From Pseudomonadota bacterium (lineage in GTDB: Bacteria > Pseudomonadota > Gammaproteobacteria > Burkholderiales > JAJZQI01), in assembly GCA_021851875.1 (NCBI GenBank), contig JAJZQI010000003.1, forward strand, positions 1 to 64,000: a stretch of DNA of 64,000 nt, in the 5' to 3' direction. Numbering within the stretch: the stretch's first letter is position 1; every line of letters starts with the position of its first letter. The notes beneath the pieces are model-generated. The model saw nothing but the letters and a program-made list of their open reading frames with translations, made no database searches and was not told the DNA's origin. A program made the position numbers and the translations under genes. Shown piece by piece: positions 63,104 through 64,000 of the stretch.

Positions 63104-64000
63104 TCAGTTACCTGTCGAGTCGGGAGGCTGCTGCGCCATTTCGCGGATTTTGGCGCGGCGGGCCTCGATTTCGGCAATTTCCTGCTGCTTCTCGGGCGGC
63201 AGGTTATCGGTGTTTTGGGGTTGGACCTGGGCTTTTTTGGCCTTGGCGCGCTCCAGCGCGGCTTCAATGGCCGCTTTCTTGGCGGCTTTTTCCGCTTCCG
63301 CGTCGCTGCCGGTTTCAGCCGGGGCTTCGGCGGTTTTCGCGCCGGCGGCTTTTTGCGCCAGCCGTTCGGCCCGTTCCTGTTTTTCCCGCTCCAGACGGAA
63401 GGTGCGGAACTCGTGCCGGTTGCGGGCCGTGTCGGCAGCGGTTTTTTCCTGTTCGCGGGCCCAGATTTCGCTCTTGGCAAAGCGGTAGTAATCGACCAGC
63501 GGGATATGGCTGGGACAGACGTAATCGCAGCAGCCGCACTCGATGCAGTCGAAAATGCCATATTCCTGCGTTTTGCCGAAATTGCGCGATTTGGCATGCC
63601 AGTACAGCTCGAACGGCTGCAGCTCGGCCGGACAGGCTTGCGCGCAGCGGCCGCAGCGGATGCACGGCATGGCGGGCGGGGCCGACGGGAACAGCGCCTC
63701 GGAGGCTGCGATCACGCAGTTCATGGCCTTGGTGACGGGCAAGCCCGGCGAAGTCAGCGGGATGCCCATCATCGGCCCGCCCATGATATAGCGCGCGGTG
63801 TCGGCTTTGGCGCCGCCCGCGGCTGTGAGCAGATGCTCGACCGGCGTGCCGATGAGCGCTTCGTAGTTGCCGGGCCGTTCGACATTGCCGCTCACCGTGA
63901 CGATGCGTGACAGCATGGGCTCGCCCAGATGCACGGCGCGATGCAGGCTGTAGGCGGTGGCGACGTTGAAGACCTGCACGCCGATGTCGGTGGAGCGGCC
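63104..64000 (-). CDS. rnfC: Rnf complex subunit C, 5' end outside the window
   Basis: The last 298 residues of RnfC; the reading frame is open to the right edge. Two [4Fe-4S] motifs are seen: CIRCGRCAQACP and CIECGCCDYVCP. GNVERPGNYE and GGPMMGIPL belong to the flavin/NADH part. The C-terminus is a long Ala/Lys/Glu helix (EAEKAAKKAAIEAALERAKA), as in gammaproteobacterial and betaproteobacterial RnfC. rnfA and rnfB should follow further right. Confidence 0.95.
   Translation of the reverse strand, partial: GRSTDIGVQVFNVATAYSLHRAVHLGEPMLSRIVTVSGNVERPGNYEALIGTPVEHLLTAAGGAKADTARYIMGGPMMGIPLTSPGLPVTKAMNCVIAASEALFPSAPPAMPCIRCGRCAQACPAELQPFELYWHAKSRNFGKTQEYGIFDCIECGCCDYVCPSHIPLVDYYRFAKSEIWAREQEKTAADTARNRHEFRTFRLEREKQERAERLAQKAAGAKTAEAPAETGSDAEAEKAAKKAAIEAALERAKAKKAQVQPQNTDNLPPEKQQEIAEIEARRAKIREMAQQPPDSTGN

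Noticed and set aside
60758-64000. rnf as part of the nif regulon
   Set aside because: Only the 3' part of the operon is visible and no NifA or sigma-54 site is seen here; linkage to nitrogen fixation cannot be claimed from this window.
1-64000. CRISPR arrays, insertion sequences, prophage genes or rRNA
   Set aside because: No regular repeats, transposase, integrase or rRNA segments were seen on reading both strands.

Overview
The window looks like a chromosomal segment of a motile, nitrogen-fixing betaproteobacterium. Pointers are the order rpsT / murJ-ribF-ileS-lspA-fkpB-ispH, the small families DUF3579, DUF1841 and DUF2288, an ACR3-type ars operon and a NifA/sigma-54 nif regulon. The genus cannot be fixed from sequence alone. 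No rRNA, CRISPR array, insertion sequence or prophage was seen. One tRNA-Leu(CAA) is present.

Region 1 (1-12.6 kb) is the tail of a nif cluster. A NifA site and a -24/-12 promoter precede nifB, a 2[4Fe-4S] ferredoxin, an IscA/HesB-like protein, a TPR protein, the LRV iron-sulfur protein, two NifZ-like proteins, a small conserved protein, a NifS-like cysteine desulfurase, NifT, another small nif protein, a DegT-fold protein without its PLP lysine, a 70-residue protein, a [2Fe-2S] ferredoxin and a SIR2-like protein. A divergent promoter region then holds one perfect NifA palindrome with a sigma-54 promoter on each side. Leftward it drives a three-gene operon (unknown protein, HepT/DUF86-like protein, FmdB zinc ribbon). 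Rightward it drives a ClpP-ClpX pair. Structural genes nifHDKENX and nifA are not in the window.

Region 2 (12.6-26.6 kb) carries a membrane GGDEF-EAL protein, a periplasmic rhodanese, about 650 bp without genes, tRNA-Leu, arsR-arsI-arsC-acr3, fliW with a YEATS-associated-helix protein and a lipoprotein esterase, ycgR, a FIST protein, a retropepsin-like protease, a class I glutamine amidotransferase, cfa and yajQ.

Region 3 (26.6-50 kb) is mostly housekeeping: ppnP, argG, argF, argD, a Tat-exported FecR-domain protein, a reduced mer locus (merR divergent from merT-merP plus a GDCCVxC protein, no merA), rpsT, a TauE/SafE permease, murJ, ribF-ileS-lspA-fkpB-ispH, greB, a chemoreceptor, nadK-recN and a B12-dependent ribonucleotide reductase.

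Region 4 (50-64 kb) has a large CBS-PAS-GAF-PAS-GGDEF-EAL protein, a second chemoreceptor, a SulP transporter beside a MarR regulator, nth-FIST-DUF1841, a His-rich unknown protein, and rnfE-G-D-C running off the right edge. Rnf may supply low-potential electrons to nitrogenase, but nothing in its sequence here shows nif control.

The most interesting part is the accessory set around 6.3-12.5 kb. Protein families better known from defence, toxin-antitoxin or sugar biology (SIR2-like, HepT-like, DegT-like), each with key residues replaced, sit with ClpPX; two of the transcription units have clear NifA/sigma-54 signals. This may be an undescribed protection or quality-control module for nitrogenase.
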